Positions 15,631-23,314 of a stretch of DNA of 45,683 nucleotides are shown in pieces. The stretch is from NCBI RefSeq assembly GCF_036567765.1, contig NZ_DATCTU010000094.1, forward strand, positions 1-45,683, read 5' to 3'. The notes under the pieces were generated by a model. It did no database searches and was not told where the DNA came from. It saw only the letters and a list, made by a program, of their open reading frames with translations. This DNA comes from Pseudobacteroides sp. (GTDB taxonomy: Bacteria > Bacillota > Clostridia > Acetivibrionales > DSM-2933). How positions within the stretch are numbered: the stretch's first letter is position 1; every line of letters starts with the position of its first letter. Position numbers and translations under genes: made by a program.

Positions 15631-17020
15631 CAAGCTCCTTACAAACTTTATCTTAACAATAGTAATATGTCTTGCAATAGCGGGTATAAGCCTATCGTTT
15701 GTGATAAGGAACTATATCTCAGAGCAAAAAGAAAACGAGTTGGTACTAAAAGCCCAAGTGATTGCACAATCGACAAAGCACTTCTTTGTAAAGAACGAAA
15801 ACCCTCATGATTATATCAATACTATTAACCATCTTGACTCCAATCTCGGCACAGAGGTTTGGGCCGTAGATGAAAACGGCATTGTAATTGCCGCAGCCGC
15901 AGAGCATCTAAACTGTGAAGGCAGTAAATTAAGCAGTGCCGAGCTTAAGGAGATGCAATCCGGCAGGTTAACCGTCAGTAACGGCTATTCGGAGTACTTT
16001 AAGGATCCCGTTATCAGGGTTACAACCCCTATTATTGATAAGAACAAGGTTATAGGTGCTGTAATTGTTTATTCTCCTGTAAAAGGCATAGACGAAGCAA
16101 CAAGACGACTGGTATTTATGATGATTTTTGCGGCAATAATTTCTCTTTCTATAGCATTGATATTTTGTATTTACACATCCAAGAAAATAGCAAAGCCTGT
16201 ACAAAAGATGGCAGAAGCTTCTATGGAGGTAGCTGACGGAAACAAATTTACTCATGTGCCGATAAGTACAGAATTTAAAGAGTTTAACCAGCTTGCAGGC
16301 TCCTTTAACCATATGCTTGAAAGAATCGAGCAAAACGAGAAGAGAATGAAGGATTTCGTTGGAAATGTGTCCCACGAGTTGAAAAGTCCTCTTACATCAA
16401 TCAAAGGCTTTATTGAAGCTCTCATTGATGGAAAAGGCAAGACAGCAGAGCGAACTCAAAAGTTTTTAAGCATTATGGACAAAGAAGCAAACAGGCTGAT
16501 TAAATTGATTGATGATTTGCTGATCCTATGCAAGGCAGATAGCATTGTGAAGGTTGAGCCTCAGAAAATAAATATTATTAAACTAATCCAAGAGGTTATC
16601 ACCAATTTTGAAGTGAACGCCCATCAAAAACTCGTCAGTTTTAAGCTGGATTGTGCCAGCAAGCTGCTTTATGCAAAAGTTGAACCCCACTCCTTAAAAC
16701 AGATAATGATAAACCTTCTGGACAATGCAATCAAGTACTCTCCGGAAAACAGCCAAATTTTAGTAACTGTAAGTCCTAATTCTAATGAAGTGGAAATATC
16801 GATTACAGATAGAGGTCCCGGAATACCTGAAGAGGATATTCCAAATATATGGGATAGATTTTACCGTGTTGATAAGGCCAGGAGCAGAGAAACAGGCGGG
16901 ACAGGCTTGGGGCTTGCAATAGTAAAGGAACTGATTGATAAAAACGGCGGTGAGATAAGCGTAAAAAGTAATATCGGAAAAGGAACAACATTCAAATTCA
17001 AACTCCCCATAGCAGTTTAA
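15614..17020 (+). CDS. Sensor histidine kinase
   Basis: The membrane sensor has TM1 at about 10-31, an extracellular ~135-residue sensing domain, TM2 at about 166-187 and a HAMP linker. The HisKA helix carries His254 in VSHELKSPL. In the HATPase domain the N box is NLLDNAIKY, the G1 box DRGPGI, the F box DRFYRVD and the G2 box GGTGLGLAI. It should phosphorylate the overlapping response regulator. ATG 15614 is preferred over the in-frame TTG 15599, with GAGGTGG at 15601-15607 as its site. The stimulus is unknown; adjacency to an ABC exporter-like operon suggests an envelope cue. Confidence 0.94.
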   Translation: MKTIFSKLLTNFILTIVICLAIAGISLSFVIRNYISEQKENELVLKAQVIAQSTKHFFVKNENPHDYINTINHLDSNLGTEVWAVDENGIVIAAAAEHLNCEGSKLSSAELKEMQSGRLTVSNGYSEYFKDPVIRVTTPIIDKNKVIGAVIVYSPVKGIDEATRRLVFMMIFAAIISLSIALIFCIYTSKKIAKPVQKMAEASMEVADGNKFTHVPISTEFKEFNQLAGSFNHMLERIEQNEKRMKDFVGNVSHELKSPLTSIKGFIEALIDGKGKTAERTQKFLSIMDKEANRLIKLIDDLLILCKADSIVKVEPQKINIIKLIQEVITNFEVNAHQKLVSFKLDCASKLLYAKVEPHSLKQIMINLLDNAIKYSPENSQILVTVSPNSNEVEISITDRGPGIPEEDIPNIWDRFYRVDKARSRETGGTGLGLAIVKELIDKNGGEISVKSNIGKGTTFKFKLPIAV

Positions 17021-17040
17021 TCTGCCGGGGAGTTTTCTTA
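17000..17040 (+). terminator. Terminator overlapping the kinase stop codon
   Basis: AACTCCCC (17001-17008) pairs with GGGGAGTT (17027-17034), with an inner CAG/CTG pairing, followed by TTCTTAT. The stop codon at 17018-17020 lies inside the loop, so the end of the coding sequence is part of the terminator. Confidence 0.75.
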
Positions 17041-17053
17041 TAATTATTCCATT

Positions 17054-17099
17054 CCTGACACAAACCTGACTTTATCCTGACACACAAATTCTGTAGAAT
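17054..17099 (+). promoter_or_regulatory. Activator-type promoter with three CCTGAC repeats of 11-bp period
   Basis: CCTGAC occurs at 17054, 17065 and 17076, exactly 11 bp apart, followed by a -10 box TAGAAT at 17094-17099. The position expected for the -35 (about 17071-17076) has no consensus and is covered by the repeats. This is the usual arrangement of PhoB-class activated promoters. It drives the lipoprotein/ABC/DedA operon. Confidence 0.65.
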
Positions 17100-17149
17100 A
17101 CTGATAAATATATAATTAAATGCGTATTAAGTTTGAAGGAGGAAGTTTT

Positions 17150-17605
17150 GTGTACAAGAAGATATGGTTTCTTTTACTTGCATCATTATTATTGCTGTCA
17201 GGGTGCGGTGCCCCGAGTGAATTTGCAGCAAGTCAGGCGGAAGTTACATCGGTAGCAATCAAGGACTTGACTGCAGATCCAACTGCGTACACCGGAAGGA
17301 TTGCAATAAAGGGTGTAGTTCAGTATGTTGATGAAAAACAATTTGTATTCAGATTAATTGATGAAGAGGAATATAAAACTTGTGGTCTAAACCCATGTGG
17401 TGCTGCTGGTATTATGACGGTATATACTCCTGATTCTTCCAAGCCTGCAGGCAAAACCCCCTCTGATTATTCTTATGATGCAAAAATGCCTAAAGTTGAA
17501 GAACGTGTAACTGTTGAGGGCGACGTAGTAAAAACAGATCAAGGATACTTTTTTGAAGTTGATAGAGTATTGAAGGGCTCTGAGCTCATAATAGTGAAGA
17601 AATAA
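17150..17605 (+). CDS. Predicted lipoprotein, OB-fold-like domain
   Basis: The signal peptide ends in the lipobox LLSGC with Cys19 lipidated. The ~125-residue mature part is beta-rich (IAIKGVVQYVDEKQFVFRLID, then ERVTVEGDVVKTDQGYFFEVDRVLKGSELIIVKK), the pattern of an OB-fold like those in exported nucleic-acid-binding-fold lipoproteins, with a CGLNPCG cysteine pair in between that could form a disulfide or bind metal. GTG 17150 is chosen because AGGAGG (17137-17142) precedes it by seven bases; an ATG at 17120 has no site. It is the first gene of an operon with an FtsX-like permease and an ATPase, so it is probably their accessory protein. Confidence 0.8.
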   Translation: MYKKIWFLLLASLLLLSGCGAPSEFAASQAEVTSVAIKDLTADPTAYTGRIAIKGVVQYVDEKQFVFRLIDEEEYKTCGLNPCGAAGIMTVYTPDSSKPAGKTPSDYSYDAKMPKVEERVTVEGDVVKTDQGYFFEVDRVLKGSELIIVKK

Positions 17606-17628
17606 TACAAAGGGGAAGGAAAATAGGT

Positions 17629-18792
17629 ATGAATTTATATAAGTTGGTTTTTCGCAACTTATTAGGACGAAAAAACCGTTTCATATTCACTTTAAGCGGA
17701 ATTACGTTAGGAATAATTGCCTTAGTGGTTCTTATCAGCCTGGGGGCAGGTCTTCAAACACAAATACACAAGCAGGCCAATGATTTAGGAGCAAACCTTA
17801 TTGTTACTGCCAAGGGATGGTGTGCATACGAACAGGTAAAGGTACTTAGCGGCAAACAGCTGCCTGATGCTATACCACCTGAAGAGCTTTCAAAAATTGA
17901 AAAAATTCAAGGGATAAAAACCTATCCATATCTGACAGTAGGGTCTGCCATTAATAATGAACCTGTTTCAGTAACAGGAGCTCGTATAACAGAGATAAAA
18001 GAACTAAAAAAATGGAAAACCGCTCAGGGAGATTTTCCAAAAGCCTCCGATAAGTATGGGATAGTAGCAGGTTCTGCAATTGCCGAGAACTTCAAGCTCA
18101 ATATAGGAAAAGTAATTACACTGCGAGGAAAAGAGTTTAAGGTAACAGGAATACTAGAGGCAACAGGAACCGGAGACGACGGTGTTCTGTTCATAGATTT
18201 GGATACTGCACGTGAAGCTTATGAAACAAAAGGCAGGATATCATTTATCGGTATAAAAGTTGATGATATTAATAAGGTTGATTACTATTCAAATCTGATC
18301 ACTGACTCTGCTAATGTGGCAGTCCTTTCAGACCGCCAACTGTTAAGCTCAGTATTAAGCGTGGTAAGCTCAGTAAGCACAACACTCAACATCATTGCAG
18401 TTATAGCTGTTTTAGCCGCAAGCTTTGGAATTATAAATACCATGCTAACCGCTATATACGAAAGAAAAAAGGAGATTGGAATATTAAAGTCTATGGGAAG
18501 CTCCAATATCCAAATATTCAATATTTTTGTGGTCGAATCAGGTTTATACGGCCTTATCGGCGGAGTCCTCGGTTTGCTTATAGGAACTTTAACAGCGTTT
18601 TTTATCACTCCGCTTATAGCACAAAATGAATTTACAGCGTTTATACGTTCAACTGAAGTGTCGGGTATAATAGCTACATCTGATATGATGTTGATTCTGG
18701 TTGGTTCTATCATTGTCGCAATTCTATCAGGCATATATCCTGCATTAAGAGCTGCCAAACTAACTCCTGTGGAGGCGATAAGTTATGAGTAA
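17629..18792 (+). CDS. MacB/FtsX-type ABC transporter permease
   Basis: This has the typical FtsX/MacB topology: one N-terminal helix (about 20-42), a ~220-residue extracellular domain, then three C-terminal helices (about 255-280, 300-325, 345-370) and a PVEAI end. Such permeases act in mechanotransmission or export of peptides and lipoproteins rather than import. The extracellular part has a TGTGDDGVLFIDLDTA stretch typical of the family. The stop overlaps the ATPase start by eight bases. Together with the lipoprotein it forms a three-part envelope system of unknown cargo. Confidence 0.92.
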   Translation: MNLYKLVFRNLLGRKNRFIFTLSGITLGIIALVVLISLGAGLQTQIHKQANDLGANLIVTAKGWCAYEQVKVLSGKQLPDAIPPEELSKIEKIQGIKTYPYLTVGSAINNEPVSVTGARITEIKELKKWKTAQGDFPKASDKYGIVAGSAIAENFKLNIGKVITLRGKEFKVTGILEATGTGDDGVLFIDLDTAREAYETKGRISFIGIKVDDINKVDYYSNLITDSANVAVLSDRQLLSSVLSVVSSVSTTLNIIAVIAVLAASFGIINTMLTAIYERKKEIGILKSMGSSNIQIFNIFVVESGLYGLIGGVLGLLIGTLTAFFITPLIAQNEFTAFIRSTEVSGIIATSDMMLILVGSIIVAILSGIYPALRAAKLTPVEAISYE

Positions 18793-19456
18793 TATAATTG
18801 AAATAAGCGGTTTGCATAAAACTTATAGCAGAGGAAAAGTCCCTACACATGCCCTAAGAGGTATTGATTTGGTTATAGAAGCAGGTAAATTCAACTGCAT
18901 CATAGGCCCATCCGGACATGGCAAAAGTACATTACTCCATTTGATAGGAGGCCTGGACAGGCCAAATCAGGGATCCATAAAAGTATCGGGTGAAGAAATC
19001 AATAAGCTTTCCGACAGAGATCTGGCCAAATTCAGAGCAAAAAAGCTAGGGTTTGTGTTCCAGTTTTTCAACCTCCTAAATAGTTTAACCGTATTAGAGA
19101 ACGTGCAGACGCCAATGATGTTTGCCAAAATTCCCAAGGAACAGCAATTCAGTCGGGCTATCGCACTATTAAAGGCTGTCGGGCTTGAAGAAAAGATAAA
19201 CAGCCGTGCCAACGAATTAAGCGGTGGTCAAATGCAAAGAGTAGCAATTGCCAGAGCTTTGGCCAACAATCCGGATATCCTTTTAATGGATGAGCCTACT
19301 GGAAACCTGGACTCAACCTCAGAAAAGGAAGTTATGGATATAATCTTTGATTTGCATAAAAAGGGAAAAACTATTGTTATGGTCACACATAATCCTGACA
19401 TATCAAGCTGCGGCGAAAGAATAATAAAAATAAAGGACGGAATAGTCCAAAATTAA
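18785..19456 (+). CDS. MacB/LolD-type ABC transporter ATP-binding protein
   Basis: The 223-residue ATPase is of the family that energises FtsX-like permeases. Walker A is GPSGHGKST (His in place of the more common Ser/Ala), followed by the FQFFNLLNSLTVLENV Q-loop region typical of LolD/MacB, the signature LSGGQMQRVAIARA, Walker B LLMDEPTGNLD and a VTHNP switch histidine. It is cotranscribed with the permease (8-base overlap) and followed nine bases later by the DedA gene. Confidence 0.94.
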   Translation: MSNIIEISGLHKTYSRGKVPTHALRGIDLVIEAGKFNCIIGPSGHGKSTLLHLIGGLDRPNQGSIKVSGEEINKLSDRDLAKFRAKKLGFVFQFFNLLNSLTVLENVQTPMMFAKIPKEQQFSRAIALLKAVGLEEKINSRANELSGGQMQRVAIARALANNPDILLMDEPTGNLDSTSEKEVMDIIFDLHKKGKTIVMVTHNPDISSCGERIIKIKDGIVQN

Positions 19457-19465
19457 GGAGAACCC

Positions 19466-20122
19466 ATGGAAATAATTACCGGACTAATAGATTTTATATT
19501 GCATATTGATACGCACTTGGCTCAAATAGTACAAACCTATGGAACATTGACATACCTAATACTTTTTCTTATTGTATTTTGTGAAACCGGCCTGGTTGTC
19601 ACCCCCTTTCTCCCAGGAGATTCGCTTTTGTTTGTTATAGGAGCACTAGGTGCCTCAGGTGCTTTGGATGTAAAGCTTGTAACAATTCTTTTGATTGCGG
19701 CTGCTATACTTGGAGATACCGTGAACTACCATATCGGTAAATTTATAGGCCATAAAGCCTATAGGTTAAAGGACAGTAGATTCTTTAAAAAAGCTTACCT
19801 TGAAAAAACTCATAATTTTTATGAGCGACATGGAGGAAAAACAATTATTATTTCCAGATTCATTCCAATAATACGAACCTTTGCACCATTTGTTGCAGGA
19901 ATGGGAAACATGACCTATTTGAAGTTTATCAGCTACAACATAATTGGAGGAATCGTTTGGGTTTTACTTTTTATAGCAGGAGGATATCTGTTTGGTAATA
20001 TGCCTGTAGTAAAAAGCAATTTTACCCTGGTAATATTTGCAATCATATTCATCTCACTGCTTCCAGGCATTATGACATTCCTCCGAAGCAAAATACAAGC
20101 AAGGAAATCAATAAAGGCATAA
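19466..20122 (+). CDS. DedA-family membrane protein
   Basis: This polytopic membrane protein of the SNARE-associated/DedA family, 218 residues, includes the undecaprenyl-phosphate and phospholipid flippase-type members. Family signatures are [26 protein letters not shown] near 45-70, [13 protein letters not shown] near 88-100, and [30 protein letters not shown] near 118-148, which holds the re-entrant loop arginine and proline. AAGGAG precedes the ATG, and it ends the ABC operon. A second copy lies at 35145-35804; the two are close homologues. Confidence 0.92.
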   Translation: MEIITGLIDFILHIDTHLAQIVQTYGTLTYLILFLIVFCETGLVVTPFLPGDSLLFVIGALGASGALDVKLVTILLIAAAILGDTVNYHIGKFIGHKAYRLKDSRFFKKAYLEKTHNFYERHGGKTIIISRFIPIIRTFAPFVAGMGNMTYLKFISYNIIGGIVWVLLFIAGGYLFGNMPVVKSNFTLVIFAIIFISLLPGIMTFLRSKIQARKSIKA

Positions 20123-20128
20123 AATGGC

Positions 20129-20178
20129 AAAGTATAGGTATGAAGTCTGATCTAAGCCTTCATACCTATACTTTTTAT
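20129..20178. terminator. Bidirectional terminator between convergent DedA and ABC-F genes
   Basis: A 17-bp perfect stem, AAAGTATAGGTATGAAG (20129-20145) with CTTCATACCTATACTTT (20158-20174), is followed by a T-rich tract on the plus strand. Confidence 0.92.
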
Positions 20179-20207
20179 TATTAAAGCTCCATTATAGATA
20201 ATACGCT

Positions 20208-21818
20208 TTATAATTTAATCAACCGCTGATATTCAGCCTCCAAGGCCGCTCTATCCGCTCCCGGCATTGAAAGCTTTGACAATATCTCAGTAATCTTTAG
20301 TTCAATCACAATGCGGTCCATTTTATTTGTCTCTTTTGGCACTGCTTTTTGCCTTCCATAAATAAAATCCTCAAGGTTATCTTCAATCTCCCTTACAGTT
20401 CTGCTACCAAATGCTATAACCCTGTTTGCCACCTTGCTTACAAATTCCCTGTCATGAGAAACAAAAATAACAGTCCCTTCATAATCACAAAGCACGTTCT
20501 CCAAAGCTTCTATTGACAACATGTCAAGGAAGTTAGTAGGCTCATCCAATAGCAGCACATTTGCATCTGAAACAAACAGCTTGGCAAAGGAAACCTTAAC
20601 CCTTTCACCGCCGCTAAGAACCCCCACCTTTTTAAAAACATCCTCGCCTCCAATAAGAAGCCTGGCTAATACAGTCCTTGCCGCTGCCTGGCTCTGTACA
20701 CTGCCATCCATAACATTCTCAAGAACCGTTTTGCTATTGTCAAGGTTCTCAAATCCCTGACAAAAATATCCTATTCTGGCCTTAGGAACTATATACAGGT
20801 TTTTATCTGCTTTTTCATATATGAGGTTTAGAAGCGTGGTCTTTCCAGTCCCGTTTTCTCCCCATAGTGCAGTTTTGGAGCCGTTATATATGTCGAACTT
20901 TACACCGTCAAACAGCTTTTTGTCTCCGAAGCTGCAGGACAAATCTTTAGCCGATATGACAATTCTGTTTTCCGGGGGATTTGTCAGAGAAAAATCCAAT
21001 TTAATTGTAGGCAATTCATTCGGCTTTTCCTTTACCTCAAGCTTATCAAGTCTGGTTTTCATACTGTTTGCTGCATTGTAAAGCTTTTTCTGAATCTGGG
21101 TGGTCTCCCTTTTATGAAGCCTCGCCTCAGAATTACCCATCCTTTTTGGCGTCTTTTTCATAGCTTTTGATTTGCTGTATCTATCATTTATTGCTTCAGT
21201 AAGCTTAGCCTTTTGTGATACATACTTTTCGTATTCCTGTTCCTTATGCCTGAAATCAGTATCAAGCTGCTCTTTATAGCAGGAATAATTCCCGCTAAAT
21301 ACAGCTATCTCTCCATCTTTCACCTCAAGGATTTTATTGCAAACACTGTCTAAAAGGTCTCTGTCATGGCTTATAAGCAATAAGGATTCAGCCTCTAAAA
21401 GCTTTTCTTTCAAAAGCCCTACACCTTTATAATCCAGATTTGCCGTAGGCTCATCTGCAAAAAGTATTAGATTGTCTTTGCTTATAGCATTGGCGATCTT
21501 AATCCTTGTCCTTTCGCCTCCGCTTAGCCTGTCATGTTGAGGTAAATTGTGTAATTTAAATTCCTTCAAGGCTTTTGGGTCAGCTTCCATCTTTTCATCG
21601 GAAAACTGCTTTATATATGAAATGTCACTATATTGCTTTACAAAACCCTCGTCCGGATCGATAATTTTTGATAGTATGTTTAAGAGTGTTGTTTTTCCTG
21701 AACCGTTTTGCCCTACAATTCCAATCTTGTCACCTTTATATACTTTTAGATTGTCAAAACCTACTATAAGCCTGTCTTTATAATATTTTTTTATATTTCC
21801 TGCCTCTAAAATAAGCAT
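20208..21818 (-). CDS. ABC-F family ATPase, probable ribosome-protection type
   Basis: Two ABC ATPase domains are fused with no membrane segment. Domain 1 has Walker A GQNGSGKTT (near 37-45) and signature LSGGERTR; domain 2 has Walker A GENGTGKTT (near 318) and signature LSGGERVK with Walker B LLLDEPTNFLD. Between them lies a charged linker (about 190-270) of the sort that reaches the ribosome E-site and peptidyl-transferase centre. The compact first domain and 536-residue length resemble the Vga/Lsa/CplR antibiotic-resistance branch more than the housekeeping EttA/Uup branch, so protection from lincosamide, pleuromutilin or streptogramin-A type drugs is inferred. GAGGAG precedes the ATG; a long leader with its own promoter lies upstream. 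Confidence 0.9.
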   Translation of the reverse strand: MLILEAGNIKKYYKDRLIVGFDNLKVYKGDKIGIVGQNGSGKTTLLNILSKIIDPDEGFVKQYSDISYIKQFSDEKMEADPKALKEFKLHNLPQHDRLSGGERTRIKIANAISKDNLILFADEPTANLDYKGVGLLKEKLLEAESLLLISHDRDLLDSVCNKILEVKDGEIAVFSGNYSCYKEQLDTDFRHKEQEYEKYVSQKAKLTEAINDRYSKSKAMKKTPKRMGNSEARLHKRETTQIQKKLYNAANSMKTRLDKLEVKEKPNELPTIKLDFSLTNPPENRIVISAKDLSCSFGDKKLFDGVKFDIYNGSKTALWGENGTGKTTLLNLIYEKADKNLYIVPKARIGYFCQGFENLDNSKTVLENVMDGSVQSQAAARTVLARLLIGGEDVFKKVGVLSGGERVKVSFAKLFVSDANVLLLDEPTNFLDMLSIEALENVLCDYEGTVIFVSHDREFVSKVANRVIAFGSRTVREIEDNLEDFIYGRQKAVPKETNKMDRIVIELKITEILSKLSMPGADRAALEAEYQRLIKL

Positions 21819-22231
21819 AAAAAAACTCTCCTCTCACATTTTACTTGAATGTGCCGGAAAGTGCTGACTTGTAAAGGATACAAATCCTCAATAAACACAA
21901 TTTATCATATACTAACTATTAAAGATTAATCGCCTTTAATATCAGACAATAACTGCTTATACTTTATTTACAAGCTAATCCAGCACACCAAACCACAATG
22001 CGATTCTAAAACTTATTTGCTGTAGCATCACAAAATGATTTTACCAATTATAAAATTGATTTTGCCGTATTAGCCAATTCTCATCAGTAGATACCTTACC
22101 CTTTCTTAATGTTGAATCCTTATAGCTGCAATTTTTATTTACCGCATATAACCATTTTACTTTCCTATAAAAAATTAGTCAACCAATAATTATTTACAGT
22201 AACTGCTATAATTTTTATGCAATTCATCACA
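21819..22231 (-). promoter_or_regulatory. Promoter and ~330-nt leader of the ABC-F gene
   Basis: On the minus strand TTGACT (22177-22182) and TAAAAT (22154-22159) with a 17-base spacer predict a start near 22147, about 330 bases before the ATG. The leader contains a 4-codon ORF (MRIG), a 17-codon ORF without a clear ribosome-binding site, and weak hairpins near 21930 and 21880, but no obvious terminator with a T run. Antibiotic-responsive ABC-F genes are often controlled through such leaders. Confidence 0.5.
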
Positions 22232-22606
22232 TCATATTGTGGCTACAAGTACACATGCCTGAACCGACTTTAGCCCTAGATCATCAATCTGCTTCATAAT
22301 CTCATCATCATATGTCCCCGGTTGAAGCCAAATATAGCTTATTCCCAGCCTTGCCGCTTCTTCTAAAAACACCTTTCCTCTTTTAGGAGAGACAACCATA
22401 TTGATTACCTCAGGAACCTTAGGCAGGGATGAAAGATCCTTGTAGCATTTGTCCCCTTCTACTTCATCGTATACCGGGTTTACCGCATAAACCTCGTATC
22501 CTTTATTCTTTAGCTTGCAGTAAATCATATTTCCATACTTCTCCTGTCTTCGGTTGGCACCGACAACAGCCCACACCTTTTTTTCAAGCATTGTTTCCTC
22601 CAGCAT
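22232..22606 (-). CDS. CoA-binding domain protein (YccU-like)
   Basis: The 124-residue single-domain Rossmann-type protein has KVWAVVGANRRQEKYGNMIY near the start (nucleotide/CoA-binding glycine loop), GYEVYAVNP, the VVSPKRGKVFLEEAARLGISYIWLQPG segment and a C-terminal KSVQACVLVATI. This is the usual form of small CoA-binding proteins related to the succinyl-CoA synthetase alpha domain; the ligand role is known only from structures. Two starts are plausible: ATG 22606 with AGGAGG upstream and ATG 22591 with GGAGG inside the ORF. It is transcribed alone from 22753-22781, with a terminator-like hairpin in its leader. Confidence 0.88.
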   Translation of the reverse strand: MLEETMLEKKVWAVVGANRRQEKYGNMIYCKLKNKGYEVYAVNPVYDEVEGDKCYKDLSSLPKVPEVINMVVSPKRGKVFLEEAARLGISYIWLQPGTYDDEIMKQIDDLGLKSVQACVLVATI

Positions 22607-22667
22607 ATTATCAACTCCTCCTAAAGGTTATACCTTAATTTACCCAACAAAATTATGTTTTAGACAT

Positions 22668-22701
22668 TAAAAAACCATTGAATTTTTCCCTTTTCAATGG
22701 T
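22668..22701 (-). terminator. Terminator-like hairpin in the leader of the CoA-binding gene
   Basis: Read on the minus strand, ACCATTGAA (22701-22693) pairs with TTCAATGGT (22682-22674) and is followed by TTTTTT. It lies between the promoter at 22753-22781 and the ATG at 22606, so it may act as an attenuator. Confidence 0.65.
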
Positions 22702-22752
22702 ATTATAGATAGGTCTATGTATTATGAAAAATTTGCGTAACTCCACATATTA

Positions 22753-22781
22753 ACTATATCACAAACAAATACTGTTGTCAA
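22753..22781 (-). promoter_or_regulatory. Strong SigA promoter of the CoA-binding gene
   Basis: On the minus strand TTGACA (22776-22781) and TATAGT (22753-22758) are separated by 17 bases. It overlaps the leader region of the divergent DUF6323-type gene. Confidence 0.75.
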
Positions 22782-22813
22782 TAGTTTTGGGAAATATTTT
22801 AAGGAGGTATATC

Positions 22814-23314
22814 ATGGATAAAAATTTTCTTCTCTCACCAATTTCGGATATGCATCTAGCAGCTGTAGATGAAATAATAAAGTGTAATGAGATCACATCC
22901 CGTTATGGACTTGTTTTATCACTTACTGAAGCAAAAGAGCTTGTCGAGACAAGAAGCCAAACCCTAAAAAGCTATGGAAGGATTGAATTGGGGGGAGGCA
23001 TAATAAATAAGCTGATTGATGCCTTCTGCGATTCGCCTTATATTTCACAAAAAGACTATTCAAATATTCTAAACGAGCTTATTGAAACCTTCTACTACTT
23101 TAAAAATGAAACCCTGGATCAATTAAGTGATGATGAACTGATAAACTTGATGAAGGACAACTTTAACAACAGGTGTCATGGTTCCCTAGAGCTTTTACAA
23201 AACAGGGACTTGGATAAAATAGCACGGAGTATTCGGTATGGTGAGGACGACTATGATAACCTGGATGTAGATGATGGTGCGGAAGAGTACTACTTCGGGG
23301 AGGATTACGAATGA
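22814..23314 (+). CDS. DUF6323-type conserved clostridial protein
   Basis: The 166-residue soluble acidic protein has the LLSPISDMHLAAVDEIIKCN start and an SRYGLVLSLTEAKELVETR segment that I associate with the DUF6323 family, which has no known function. The C-terminal 30 residues are very acidic. ATG 22814 is chosen over the earlier in-frame start at 22775 because AAGGAGG (22801-22807) is properly spaced only for it. Its stop overlaps the next ATG in an ATGA, so the two proteins are translationally coupled and probably act together. The family name is from memory and should be treated as tentative. Confidence 0.78.
   Translation: MDKNFLLSPISDMHLAAVDEIIKCNEITSRYGLVLSLTEAKELVETRSQTLKSYGRIELGGGIINKLIDAFCDSPYISQKDYSNILNELIETFYYFKNETLDQLSDDELINLMKDNFNNRCHGSLELLQNRDLDKIARSIRYGEDDYDNLDVDDGAEEYYFGEDYE

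Noticed and set aside
15968..16375. 135-codon minus-strand ORF
   Set aside because: Antisense shadow of the histidine kinase; Tyr/Cys-rich translation typical of a shadow frame.
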